Source: Flavobacteriales bacterium UBA7690 (GTDB taxonomy: Bacteria; Bacteroidota; Bacteroidia; Flavobacteriales_F; PHOS-HE28). From it: a stretch of DNA of 60,827 bases. Shown piece after piece: positions 32,635 through 41,900 of the stretch (positions within the stretch are counted from its first letter, which is position 1; every line of letters begins with the position of its first letter). The DNA lies in the NCBI GenBank assembly GCA_002482775.1, contig DLGQ01000034.1:36308-97134 (forward strand), given 5' to 3'. Under the pieces are notes generated by a model that had not been told where the DNA came from, searched no databases, and saw nothing but the letters and a program-made list of their open reading frames with translations. The position numbers and the translations under genes are program-made.

Positions 32635-34173
32635 TCAGAATGTGGAACGCTCCAGGCGCCAGGTGATGCCGATGGTCAGACCTGTGCTGCTGATCTTGGC
32701 GCCATCCAACGGACCCTCTTTCGCTACTTCACCGATCTGCGCTTTCCACAGCGGACCTGCACTCACGCTCAGGTGCTCGTTCACGCGGTAGATCGCCTGG
32801 GGGCGTAGAGACCAGGAAAAGTTCACCGTGCGGAAGGCACTCTCGGGGAACACCGTGACCGAACGATCGCCGAGTGGATATCGACCACTTGCATTGAACA
32901 GCAGGTCCACGCTGAGCCCACCCTGCACCGATGCGCCGAAGCGCCCCCAGCCTTGTTGAACGGTCGCGAGCAAGGGTACCTCCACGAAGCTTAGTGTCAC
33001 ATCGGTGGTACCTTCATCGGCTTTGAGCGTGTAGCTTCCGTAGCGGACCCCCGTGGCCCACGAAATGCGCCCCGATCGTAAGCGGTACTCCAATCCAATG
33101 ATCGAGCCCGGTTCCGCACCGGACCGGCCACCAGCACTTGATCGCGTGCGCACCAACAGTGGCCCACCGTATAAGTGCAATTCGCCCGTGGGTATGCGCT
33201 TGAACACTTGCACATCGCACCGTATCGGTTCCGGCGCACCGGTCACTACCGGTATGGACCACCGTGGCTCCATCAGCTTCGCATCATCCGCAATGCTCCG
33301 CGTGGAAAATAGCTGAAGTTCCTCCGAAGCAGGCAAATTGTCTTGATGATCGGCGACGCTATTCACCTCGGCCTGATCCGGTAGTGATGGAACAGCAACG
33401 CCATGCGGTTCTGCCTGCTCATCGCCACGTAGATCCATGCTGGCTTGATCAGGCCACATTCCAGATCCAACAAGGGAGGTTCCATCCCGGTCATCAGCCT
33501 TTGCATTCATGCTTCCCTGATCCTGTCGTTCTCCGCCTGGACCATTTCGCAGCGATCGATCGGCATGCTCAGCAGGTGCGTTCATCCTTTCCGGATCCTC
33601 CCGTTCTCCGCCGCGATCATTCCGCAGTGTTCCGTCTTCATTCTCCGCATTGGGATCCATGCTTCCCGGACCCGGCGTTCGCAACACGCCATCAGGTCGT
33701 GATGTCCCGGATCCATGCGCTGCTTGCAAAGTACCCCATGATCGCGTAGCCGGGTCATTCACCGTAGCGGTCCGCGCTCCCAAGTTCGGTCCCGTGCGCT
33801 TCTGATCGTCGAGCTCGTCTCCATCTTCCGAATGCAATGTTCCCGCTTCCAGATGAGCGACGGCATTGTCAAGAGCTTGAGAATGTTGCTCGATACCGAC
33901 AAGTTCGCTGTTCGCTTGGTTCTCCGTGGTCGATGAAATATGCTCGTCGGCTTCGTCTGACCTCTCCCCGATCGTCCACCACAGAAGACCGGCCATGGGT
34001 ATCAAGATGGAAAGCCACCACTTGGAAAAACCGGCACCTCCCACCGCACCCGTTGTTGCATTGCGCTGTTCGAGCAGCGCGCGCATCTCCTCGAACTCCC
34101 CCGTTTCCACGGGAAAGTCGCGGTGCTTCATCCGCTTACGGAATAACGCATCGATCCAATGCTGGCCGCTCAT
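32635..34173 (-). CDS. Probable double-membrane-spanning anti-sigma factor: cytoplasmic head, TM helix, repetitive linker, outer-membrane barrel
   Basis: The 512-residue product begins M-S-G-Q-H-W-I-D-A-L-F-R-K-R-M (residues 1-40, cytoplasmic and charged). A single hydrophobic helix follows at about 51-68 (L-S-I-L-I-P-M-A-G-L-L-W-W), then a low-complexity acidic linker (~70-300) with imperfect ~25-residue repeats (S-M-N-A-K-A-D-D-R-D-G; L-R-N-G-P-G-G-E-R). The C-terminal ~185 residues are alternating beta-barrel strands ending in a terminal Phe, as in PorT-like outer-membrane barrels. The start overlaps the sigma-factor stop as ATGA (34170-34173), the classic sigma/anti-sigma coupling. Dual membrane-spanning anti-sigma factors are known from Bacteroides, and I infer the same role here. 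Confidence 0.75.
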   Translation of the reverse strand: MSGQHWIDALFRKRMKHRDFPVETGEFEEMRALLEQRNATTGAVGGAGFSKWWLSILIPMAGLLWWTIGERSDEADEHISSTTENQANSELVGIEQHSQALDNAVAHLEAGTLHSEDGDELDDQKRTGPNLGARTATVNDPATRSWGTLQAAHGSGTSRPDGVLRTPGPGSMDPNAENEDGTLRNDRGGEREDPERMNAPAEHADRSLRNGPGGERQDQGSMNAKADDRDGTSLVGSGMWPDQASMDLRGDEQAEPHGVAVPSLPDQAEVNSVADHQDNLPASEELQLFSTRSIADDAKLMEPRWSIPVVTGAPEPIRCDVQVFKRIPTGELHLYGGPLLVRTRSSAGGRSGAEPGSIIGLEYRLRSGRISWATGVRYGSYTLKADEGTTDVTLSFVEVPLLATVQQGWGRFGASVQGGLSVDLLFNASGRYPLGDRSVTVFPESAFRTVNFSWSLRPQAIYRVNEHLSVSAGPLWKAQIGEVAKEGPLDGAKISSTGLTIGITWRLERSTF

Positions 34174-34742
34174 GCGATGCGCATTTTGATGTGGGACCGA
34201 AGTTCGTTCTCGAGCATGCCTTGCAAGGCCTGTCGGGCATGGCTCACATGCCACTTGGAGGTGCCTTCACTGATGCCGAGCGAAGTCGCGATCTCCTTGT
34301 GTTTCCAGCCATCGATGGCGTAGAGGTTGAACACCTGGCGGGTCACCGTGGGCAAACGGTCCATCATGCGTTGAAGCTCTTCGGTCTGGATGGTCTCCTC
34401 CGCTCCGTTGAACGCGGAAGGACCGTGCGTATCCGAGAGATCCACTTGTTTCAGAACGCCATGGCCATTGGCAGTGCGTTGGTTGCGCTGCTCGTTCAGG
34501 ACCGTATTGATCATGATCCTTCGGCACCACGCCTCGAACGGCGCTTCGGGATGTTTCGTGGGCAGGTTGTCCAGGATCTTCAGAAAGGCGGTGTTCACCA
34601 TGGCTTTGCGCTGAAGGGCATCACGCTCGTATCGGTGGGCGACGGATAACAGCATATCCCGCAGCACCTTGTACAATTCGAACTGGGCCGCGCTATCCTT
34701 TCGGATGCACCGTTCCAGCAACGAACTGTTGGCGATCAGCAT
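34170..34742 (-). CDS. ECF-subfamily RNA polymerase sigma factor
   Basis: The 190-residue product has a sigma region 2 (about residues 8-90, with A-F-L-K-I-L-D-N-L and F-E-A-W-C-R-R-I-M-I-N-T) and a region 4 helix-turn-helix (L-P-T-V-T-R-Q-V-F-N-L-Y-A-I-D-G, H-K-E-I-A-T-S-L-G-I-S-E-G-T-S-K-W-H-V), with no region 1 or 3. It should direct RNA polymerase to ECF-type promoters. An exact copy of the local CCCAACC-N14-CGGGTTA element lies 110 nt upstream, so autoregulation is likely. The stop overlaps the anti-sigma candidate start. All downstream cargo genes on the same strand carry the element too. Confidence 0.93.
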   Translation of the reverse strand: MLIANSSLLERCIRKDSAAQFELYKVLRDMLLSVAHRYERDALQRKAMVNTAFLKILDNLPTKHPEAPFEAWCRRIMINTVLNEQRNQRTANGHGVLKQVDLSDTHGPSAFNGAEETIQTEELQRMMDRLPTVTRQVFNLYAIDGWKHKEIATSLGISEGTSKWHVSHARQALQGMLENELRSHIKMRIA

Positions 34743-34852
34743 GTTACATGGCCATCTTCCATCATTATCGAGAAAAGTGCAGGCCGCCGAAGAAGCTGCG
34801 TTGTACTATCGAAAGCCAAGGCCTGGCCAACCCCTGATGCCCCCGACAACTT

Positions 34853-34882
34853 GATAACCCGGGAACGGAACAGATGGTTGGG
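34853..34882 (-). promoter_or_regulatory. ECF-type promoter motif before the sigma-factor gene
   Basis: The minus strand reads CCCAACC, 14 bases, CGGGTTATC, identical in both boxes to the sites at 24779 and 26666. Its position before the sigma gene suggests positive autoregulation. Confidence 0.8.
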
Positions 34883-35021
34883 TGCCTCCTGCAAGTTAGC
34901 CCCCGGCACGAATAAAACGCTAGAGACCCCTAAGCTCATCGGTCGAACGAACCAGTGCCTGTGTCGCCGTTGGGCACCCAGCCTATGAACGTTGGTATCG
35001 CCAACTTCACCACCGCTCGCC

Positions 35022-35777
35022 ATGGAACGCCTTTCACCACAAGCCTACGTCTACCTGCGCCGCCCGATGCTCTCTTCGGGGGAGACCATGCTGTACCACA
35101 CCTTCCAGCACCTGTGCTTCACCGGTGCGCTGCGTGTGCATTTCGCGGAAGTGGAGGTGGGCGTTCGTCAGAAAAGAAAGCTGAACCGTCTCTTCATCAC
35201 GCGCGGAGAGAGGCCTGCTGGCAGTGCGAGATCGGAATTATTCGCCTGGGAGTTGATCAGCGCGGATCACCCGTGCACCTTGGTGAACCTGCGAACGGCG
35301 ATAAATGATGAGGTCGATGATCACGAGCGGTTCAAGTACGAACTGTTGAGACCGGAACTCGTAGCAGCAGGCCTCTTGAGCGGCCGACATGCGCTCACCT
35401 CAGCGGGTCGCGCTGCTTTGCGCAGGACACGCGACTTGCTTTACACCGTGGAACAGGACATCGGCCGCTCGCTGGAGGGCGGTTGGGAACGGTCCTTGAC
35501 ACTCGTTCAGGAACTGGGCAGCTGCATCACCCTGCTTGATGAGGAGACACGCGAACAACTGAAGAAACGCTCCCCACGCCCCGGTGATCTCGTGGCGGTA
35601 TTCTCCATCCTCAACTACCTGGAACGTTTCACCACTGGTGGAAGCGACGGCGGCATGTTCGGTGGTGGAGGGGGTGGTTTCGGCGGAGGTGGTGCAGGCA
35701 GCTTCGGTGGCGCGGGAGGCTTCGGCGGATTCGGTGGCGGCAGTTTCGGCGGGGGTGGCGCAGGCGGCAGTTGGTGA
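35022..35777 (+). CDS. Cytoplasmic protein with long Gly/Phe-rich C-terminal tail
   Basis: The 251-residue product begins M-E-R-L-S-P-Q-A-Y-V-Y-L-R-R-P-M. Up to residue ~205 it is a soluble, mostly helical, charged domain with no recognised motif and no signal peptide (R-Q-K-R-K-L-N-R-L-F; L-T-S-A-G-R-A-A-L-R). The last ~45 residues are almost wholly Gly with Phe, Ser and Ala, ending G-G-S-W. Similar tails are seen on TPM/YgcG-type proteins and on some self-associating proteins. It is divergent from the sigma-factor gene and convergent with the cargo gene at 35784. Its function is unknown. Confidence 0.8.
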   Translation: MERLSPQAYVYLRRPMLSSGETMLYHTFQHLCFTGALRVHFAEVEVGVRQKRKLNRLFITRGERPAGSARSELFAWELISADHPCTLVNLRTAINDEVDDHERFKYELLRPELVAAGLLSGRHALTSAGRAALRRTRDLLYTVEQDIGRSLEGGWERSLTLVQELGSCITLLDEETREQLKKRSPRPGDLVAVFSILNYLERFTTGGSDGGMFGGGGGGFGGGGAGSFGGAGGFGGFGGGSFGGGGAGGSW

Positions 35778-35783
35778 TCGTGA

Positions 35784-37007
35784 TCAGCGTTTCACCAAAC
35801 GCACGGGAGCCATGGCCGGGTCATCCGAACGCAGGATGTAACAACCTGGGGCCAACCCACCCATGTCCACTTGCGTGGGCCCGTAGGTGTAGCGTCCGCT
35901 GCGGATCGTGCGGCCTGCGGCATCCAACAGCGCGTAGTTCAATACGCCCAGTGAGGTCGAGAAGATGATCGTTACCACATCCTCGGTAGGGTTCGGGAAG
36001 ATCGAAGGCGCTATCGTACCCATGCCATCGTACACACCGGTGGAAAGATCGTAGCGGAGGATCCCGGTCCCCGGCGAAAGGAAGCTGTAGGCGATGAACG
36101 CGTAGCCGTTGTGCTCCAACAGCCCGCTACCGTTCAGGTCCGCCGCGTTGAGGTTGGTGGTGATGTTCTCCCAACTCGTTCCATTGGTCGTTACGTAGAC
36201 GCTATCGCGCTGGCCTCCTCCGGCCAGGTGTCGCGCTTCCACGTAGATCCGCGTATCGAAGCGCTTCACCTCCACCACACCCAGACCGAATTGCAGTGGG
36301 GCTGTCCATGCACTCCACGTTTCACCGGCGCTCGAGCTGCGATAGATGGCTCCGCCCTGCGCGGTGTAGTACTGCGAACCACCTACGTACCAGATGTTCT
36401 CGCCATTCAGATCGCCAGAAGCGATGCCCGTGGCCTGTATCCAAGTCGCTGCATTGATGGTCCGGAACACGCCACCACCCACCGTGGCCGCCAAGAAGTA
36501 CGGACCAGCGGCGCACATGCCGATCACGTTCAAGTTGGCGAGGCCATTGTTCACGGCCGCCCAACTCTCACCGTCGATGGTGCGGTAGATCCCCGCGTTG
36601 CTCGTGTAGGCGTACAATGCCCCTCCATATTCGAAGAAGCCGCGTACCACCGTGGCCGTAGGAGCACCATCCGCAGGGCTCCAGGTATCGCCTTCGTCCT
36701 CGGTGTAGTGGATGCACGCTTGCGCGGAGTTCAAGCCCGCGAAGTACCGATCAGCGAAGAAATAGCCGCAGTCGGAAGGGTTCAGGAATTCGGGGTTGGC
36801 GACCACCGTCCACGAATCGCCGTTGTCGCTGCTTCGGAATAGGTTACCACCACCGCGCGCGAAAAGGTGCGTGGGCGACGAGCCATGGGTGGCCGCGCCT
36901 TGCGTCAGGTTGGTGAGGCCGTAGTTCACCGGGGTCCATTGTCCCTGCGTGAAGAACGACGCGAAGAAAAAGCCAACAACGAGGGCGAAGCGTAAGGGTG
37001 CGGTCAT
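35784..37007 (-). CDS. Secreted BNR/photosystem-stability-like propeller protein with type A T9SS sorting domain
   Basis: The 407-residue product has a signal peptide from the Met at 37007 and BNR-type or Ycf48-like blades (L-F-R-S-S-D-N-G-D-S-W, I-Y-R-S-S-S-A-G-E-T-W, G-I-Y-R-T-I-D-G-E-S-W). A type A sorting tail (I-F-P-N-P-T-E-D-V-V, L-A-P-G-C-Y-I-L-R) closes it. It is a secreted protein of unknown ligand. The ECF-type element of the neighbouring locus is not present upstream, so it seems to be outside that regulon. It lies 6 nt from the convergent Gly-tailed gene. Confidence 0.88.
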   Translation of the reverse strand: MTAPLRFALVVGFFFASFFTQGQWTPVNYGLTNLTQGAATHGSSPTHLFARGGGNLFRSSDNGDSWTVVANPEFLNPSDCGYFFADRYFAGLNSAQACIHYTEDEGDTWSPADGAPTATVVRGFFEYGGALYAYTSNAGIYRTIDGESWAAVNNGLANLNVIGMCAAGPYFLAATVGGGVFRTINAATWIQATGIASGDLNGENIWYVGGSQYYTAQGGAIYRSSSAGETWSAWTAPLQFGLGVVEVKRFDTRIYVEARHLAGGGQRDSVYVTTNGTSWENITTNLNAADLNGSGLLEHNGYAFIAYSFLSPGTGILRYDLSTGVYDGMGTIAPSIFPNPTEDVVTIIFSTSLGVLNYALLDAAGRTIRSGRYTYGPTQVDMGGLAPGCYILRSDDPAMAPVRLVKR

Positions 37008-37106
37008 GGTCGTACGGGTTGGTGCGCACGACATTGGCATCGTGCTTACCCCACATCGGGGAGCCCCGTAATACGTGAACAGCGGCGGGTGAACCTCGCT
37101 GCTACT

Positions 37107-38033
37107 TCAGTCGTTGCTGAAGTAGTCCGCGCTCTGGTAGTGGCCGTCGGCTTCCTTCTGCAATTGCATAAGGATGTCGTTCGCCAGGCTGCTAGCACCG
37201 AAGCGGAACCAGTGGTTGCTCAGCCATTCGGGGCCTAGCTCCTCCTTCACCATCATCAGGTAGTGCAGCGCTTCCTTGCTTTTACGGATGCCACCGGCGG
37301 GTTTCATGGCGATCATCACGCCGGTCTTCAGGTAGTGGTCGCGGATGGCGTGGAGCATCACGAGCGTTACTTCCATCGTTGCCGCCGGATTGATCTTGCC
37401 GGTGCTGGTCTTGATGAAATCGGCACCGGCGGCGATGGCGATGTCGCTGGCCAAACGCACCTTGTCGTAGGTGCCAAGCTCGCCGGTCTCCAGGATCACT
37501 TTCAAGCGTGCATCACCGCACGCTTCTTTGATCGCGGCGATCTCATCGAACACGAAGTTGTAGTCGCCGCTGTGGAAGTGGCCTCGGCTGATCACCATGT
37601 CGATCTCGTCGGCGCCTTCGTTCACCGCGAACCTTGTGTCGGCGATCTTCACGGACTTCGGGGCTTGGCCGCTGGGGAAGGCCGTGGATACTGAAGCGAC
37701 TTTCACACCGCTATCGCCAAGGGCCTTCTTGGCCACTTTCACCAAGGATGGATAGACGCAGATGGCAGCGCAGGTGGGTAGACCGGGAAGTGCATCATGC
37801 GGATGAATGGCCTTGTAGCAAAGCTGCTGCACTTTGCTCGGCGTATCGGCCCCTTCCAAGGTGGTGAGGTCGATCATGCTCAGGGCGAGCTTCATGCCCT
37901 GCACCTTCGTCTCCTTCTTGATGCTGCGCGTCTTGATCCTGGCCACACGCTCTTCGATACCCACTTGATCGATGGTGGGCGTGGTGCGCGGGTCGGGCAT
38001 GCGCATGGGGGCGCTCAGTGTCTTCGTAGCCAT
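37107..38033 (-). CDS. deoC: Deoxyribose-phosphate aldolase
   Basis: The 308-residue enzyme has the DeoC TIM-barrel motifs: I-D-L-T-T-L-E-G-A-D-T, C-V-Y-P, the Schiff-base lysine in F-I-K-T-S-T-G-K and the second conserved lysine in M-K-P-A-G-G-I-R. It cleaves 2-deoxyribose 5-phosphate to glyceraldehyde 3-phosphate and acetaldehyde in deoxynucleoside breakdown. The acetaldehyde could be taken by an aldehyde dehydrogenase. It has an N-terminal extension relative to short bacterial forms, as usual for this subgroup. A TATCTTTC box (38055-38062) lies upstream. Confidence 0.95.
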   Translation of the reverse strand: MATKTLSAPMRMPDPRTTPTIDQVGIEERVARIKTRSIKKETKVQGMKLALSMIDLTTLEGADTPSKVQQLCYKAIHPHDALPGLPTCAAICVYPSLVKVAKKALGDSGVKVASVSTAFPSGQAPKSVKIADTRFAVNEGADEIDMVISRGHFHSGDYNFVFDEIAAIKEACGDARLKVILETGELGTYDKVRLASDIAIAAGADFIKTSTGKINPAATMEVTLVMLHAIRDHYLKTGVMIAMKPAGGIRKSKEALHYLMMVKEELGPEWLSNHWFRFGASSLANDILMQLQKEADGHYQSADYFSND

Positions 38034-38054
38034 GTGAAGGGAACGGGTTGTTCC

Positions 38055-38062
38055 GAAAGATA
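38055..38062 (-). promoter_or_regulatory. Putative -7 box of deoC
   Basis: The minus strand reads TATCTTTC, 21 nt upstream of the deoC ATG, close to the TAnnTTTG consensus. Confidence 0.35.
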
Positions 38063-38081
38063 TCGCAGCGCGCGCGGATCT

Positions 38082-38468
38082 TTAGGCCACAGCGGCTTTC
38101 TTCATCCAAAGACGCCTGACGAGCACGGCTCCGCCAACGGCCCCGATCGTGTTCGCGGTAAGGTCAACGAGGTCGCCGTGACGGCCAAGTCCGGGGATCT
38201 CCTGCAACACCTCCATCAACGCACCGTACCCAACGGAAAGGAGCCCGGCGATCACGAGTATGCGGCTGTTGCTCCAGGTGTTCCCGATGCGGTCGCGGAA
38301 GCCACGTGCGAGCAGGTAGCTAAGCACACCGAACATGAGCATGTGGACCATCTTGTCCACGCTGAGCAGATCGGCCCACTCCCACGAAGGGATGGCTTTG
38401 CCGGGCGTGAGGCAGAGGGCCGCGATGATGAGCGCCCACGTGATGGCCAGACGCAGGAACCGCGTCAT
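38082..38468 (-). CDS. VanZ-like small membrane protein
   Basis: The 128-residue product has four hydrophobic helices and the VanZ-type pattern (C-L-T-P-G, D-K-M-V-H-M-L-M-F-G, G-A-L-M-E-V-L-Q, D-L-T-A-N-T-I-G). VanZ-like proteins are common in Bacteroidota, where a gene of this type usually follows gcvH downstream of sprA. It starts 7 nt after gcvH and is probably in the same transcript. Its role outside glycopeptide resistance is not known. Confidence 0.88.
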   Translation of the reverse strand: MTRFLRLAITWALIIAALCLTPGKAIPSWEWADLLSVDKMVHMLMFGVLSYLLARGFRDRIGNTWSNSRILVIAGLLSVGYGALMEVLQEIPGLGRHGDLVDLTANTIGAVGGAVLVRRLWMKKAAVA

Positions 38469-38475
38469 GCGCGCA

Positions 38476-38856
38476 TCAAGCGCCGATCAGCGCCTTGTAC
38501 TGGTCAGCGGTGAGCAGGCCTTCGGCTTCGCCTGGGTTGCTCATTTCCACCTTCACCATCCAGCCTTTGCCGTACGGATCGCTGTTCACCGAAGCAGGAT
38601 CATCGGCCAGGCCGGGGTTCAGTTCAGTGATCTTGCCGCTGAGTGGCATGAAGAGGTCGCTCACGGTCTTCACCGCTTCCACCGTGCCGAACACGGCCTC
38701 ATGCGCCAGGTCCTGCCCTTCGCTGCTGATGTCGATGAAGACGATATCACCCAGCTCGCCTTGCGCGAAATCGGTGATGCCGATGGTGGCGGTGTTGCCT
38801 TCGATGCGGACCCACTCGTGGTCCTTGGTGTAGCGCAGTTCGGCCGGGATGTTCAT
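38476..38856 (-). CDS. gcvH: Glycine cleavage system H protein
   Basis: The 126-residue product is a complete GcvH: it begins P-A-E-L-R-Y-T-K-D-H-E-W-V, and Lys63 in G-T-V-E-A-V-K-T-V-S is the lipoylation site. It shuttles the aminomethyl group between the P and T proteins in glycine breakdown, but no gcvP or gcvT is in the window. It lies between sprA and the vanZ-like gene, the usual order in this phylum. A TACTTTCG box (38886-38893) lies 29 nt before the ATG. Confidence 0.96.
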   Translation of the reverse strand: MNIPAELRYTKDHEWVRIEGNTATIGITDFAQGELGDIVFIDISSEGQDLAHEAVFGTVEAVKTVSDLFMPLSGKITELNPGLADDPASVNSDPYGKGWMVKVEMSNPGEAEGLLTADQYKALIGA

Positions 38857-38885
38857 GGTCGGTTGAGAGCGTAGTGATGTGGTGG

Positions 38886-38893
38886 CGAAAGTA
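38886..38893 (-). promoter_or_regulatory. Putative -7 box of gcvH-vanZ
   Basis: The minus strand reads TACTTTCG upstream of gcvH, matching the recurring TAnnTTyG box and suggesting a promoter separate from sprA. Confidence 0.35.
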
Positions 38894-38981
38894 AGGGGTG
38901 GCGCGGTATGTTATAGGTTACTGACCAAGATCAGGGAAGGGGCAAGAGTACGACTTGGCACCTTGCCTCCTGCACCTAGAG

Positions 38982-41900
38982 CTACTGCGCCAACGTGAAG
39001 CGCAGGCTGATGCCCGCGTTGGTGTTCGCCGAGGGGAACGAGGTGGAGATCACCGGGGTGTTGATCACACGCTCGTAGAAGGCACGGACGTTCAAGCGCT
39101 CGTTGATCACGTAATCCGCGCTGGTCTTGATGGAGATGATGTTCTGGCCGGCCGTGGGCTGGTTCTGTTGCTCTTGGATCTTGCGGATCACCGTGGCGTT
39201 CTCGCGCAGGCTGAGGTCCACACGCAAGTTCAGGTCGCTCTTCGGTGTGGTGCCGCCGATGGCGAAGGGGAACTTCACGCTCTTGAAGCGGTAGCCCGTG
39301 CCGATCACGTACTCCTTGCCCCGCACTTCGGTGACCTGGTTGTTAGCCAAGCTGAGGCTGAGGTTGCGGTCGCGGTTGTATTCGAACTTGGCCAGCATGC
39401 TGTTCTTCAGCGTGACATCGAAGCCCATGAGCGGGCGCATCGCTTCCTGGATGGTGACCACCGCGATCTGCTTCTCGGGGATGAAGTTATTCGCCGCATC
39501 CCGGATGCCGCCGCCATCGATGTAAAGCAGATTGGTCTGGTAGTTGGCCACGTTGAAGGTGGAGCGGTAGCTGTGCTTCACCGTGAACGTGCGGAAGATC
39601 TTCTCGAACATCGGCAGCTTGGTAAGGCCGTCGTAGGTGATGTCCCAGTTCGGCGCGGGGATCAGCTTCAACGGATCCAGTTTCATGCTCGTGGGGTTCT
39701 TGCCCGTGTAAGCCGAAGTGAAGGCACCGATGACCACATCCTGGTGCGTGGGGCCGAACCCATCGTAGTAGCCCGACTCGCTGTCCAGTTGCGATCCGGC
39801 TTCCTGACCAAGGCGTGTGCTGATGGTGGTGCGGTCCGCGAGCAATTGTTGGAACACGCTGTTCACGAAGTCACCATCATCGCGTGAGAAGGCCGTACGC
39901 CAGTTGAGCATGCTCACACTGAAATTGCCGGCATCACGCGGACTGTCGTTCACGTAGCGGTCTTCTTCCCTGTTGAACCGGAAGTAGGAGCTGCTGTTGT
40001 CCGCCTTGGTGCGGTTTGCCATCAGCTCGATGCGCATACCGCGGAACGGCTCCAAGCTCACCCGTGCGTTGATGGTCTCGTTGCGCGTGTTGGTGTATGG
40101 GTTGAAGATGGAGGGCGTGTTGACGAGCCACCCTCGTTTGGACGCATCGGTCGCGAAATCCCGCACCCTGTCGCCGCCCAGGTCATGGTTCTGTTGCCCG
40201 GTGATGAACCCGAAGCCCGGCGCCCCGAAGTTGTCCATACCGATGATGTTCGTGCGCGGAGAATATCCCGGCAACAGGATACCCGAGGTCTGGCTGTAGG
40301 TGATCGTTCCAGTTCGCAACGTCATCAAGATCCGCGCAAGGCCTTCCAACGGGTTGATCTTGTTCACCTTCGCGTCGGTCGCCGTAGAGTCGGCCTTGGC
40401 GCCTTTCCCTTTCGTACCCGCCGCACCCGGACGTGCCGCACCGCGCCCTTTGCCCTTGTCGTTGATCTTCTTCAGGTACTTCGACTTGTTGTACAGGTTC
40501 ACGAAGTTCAACTGGCCGTTCACCGAGATGTTCTGCGAGTTCTGGATGGTGGCACCCAGCGAGTCCTGCGTCAGTGGTGCGCGATCCCACTGGTAGCCTG
40601 CGGTGTAGCCCGTGTTGACCGTCATCCAATCCGTCATCGGGAACTTGTCCAACGGCAGCGTGTAGGTGATGCCGATGGTATGATCGTAGCGCGTGGGTTC
40701 CCCGAAGCTCTTGATGCTGGAGATCACACTGTCCTTCCACAAGGAATATTCGTCCCGGTCCTTCGCGTTCACCCGGCCCGGCGTTTCACCGATGAAGGCC
40801 ATGTTGTTCGCATTGAAATCGAGCTTCAGTGCCTTGGTGACATCGTAGCGGAATCCGTACTGGCTGTTCCAGTTGAAGTTCTTGTTGTAGGTGGGTCGCG
40901 GTGGCAACGTGGTGATGTCCGGGTTTGGGCGCACCAGTCGTTCCAAGTACATACGGTCCACCGAGGTGCGCATGCTGATCTGCTTGAACCCGAGGTTGAC
41001 GTTGAACTCCTTGATCAACTTCAACCACTTGCTCTTGCCCACGAAACCGATGCCGGCGAACGGTTCTAGGGGCCTTGGCTTCGGGTTGTGCATGTAGGCG
41101 ATGGCCCCACGGTAGGTGCGTGTGTTCTCGTACGCCGTGTTCACATCGTAATACTCCTGGTCGCTGTAGGCATAGTTGAAGCTGAGGTTCTCCACATCGA
41201 AGAACTGCTCCTTGCTGCCTTGCCCGCGTTCCTTGCGCACGTTGGTGAGATTGATGCTTCGCCTGCGTGTATAGGTGCGCGAGAGTTTCAGCCGCTCCTT
41301 GCGCTCCTCTTTCGTCATGGTCCGCGTAGCATCGCTGAAGGTGATGTCCGGGTTCAGCGGATCGAACTGCGGATTGCTGATCTGCTCGGAATACCCCACG
41401 TACAGTGGGATCTTCACCTTGGTCTCTTCCGGCAGGAATTTGCCCATCTCCAAGTTCGCGCTCACATCGATGCCATACTTGGTCTCGCGCTGCCGTTCGC
41501 TCACCTTCTTATCGATGCTGCCCCAGAACGGCGTGCTGTAGTTACCGGCAACGCTCAGGCTTCCCAGATCGGCCAGCTGTGCGTTCACGCGGGCCAGCGC
41601 CGCCCAACCTCCGCTCTGGTCGAAATCCGTAAGGCGCAATTCGTTCACCCACACCTCCAAGCACTTCGCCATCCCATCATCGATGGACCATGGGTTGGCT
41701 TCCGGCCCTTCGCGTTTCGGGTTGCGTATGCCGATCATGATGGTACGCATCTGGCTCAGGTTCGGGCTACCCTTCACGAACACACGGCGATCACCATCGG
41801 TGCCTTGGTAGCGTTCCGTGCGCGAGGCTCCGCTCTGGTCACGTTGGATCTTCAGGTCGTTCAGCTTGGCGAACTCGATGATCACGTTGTTCGCCTCCGG

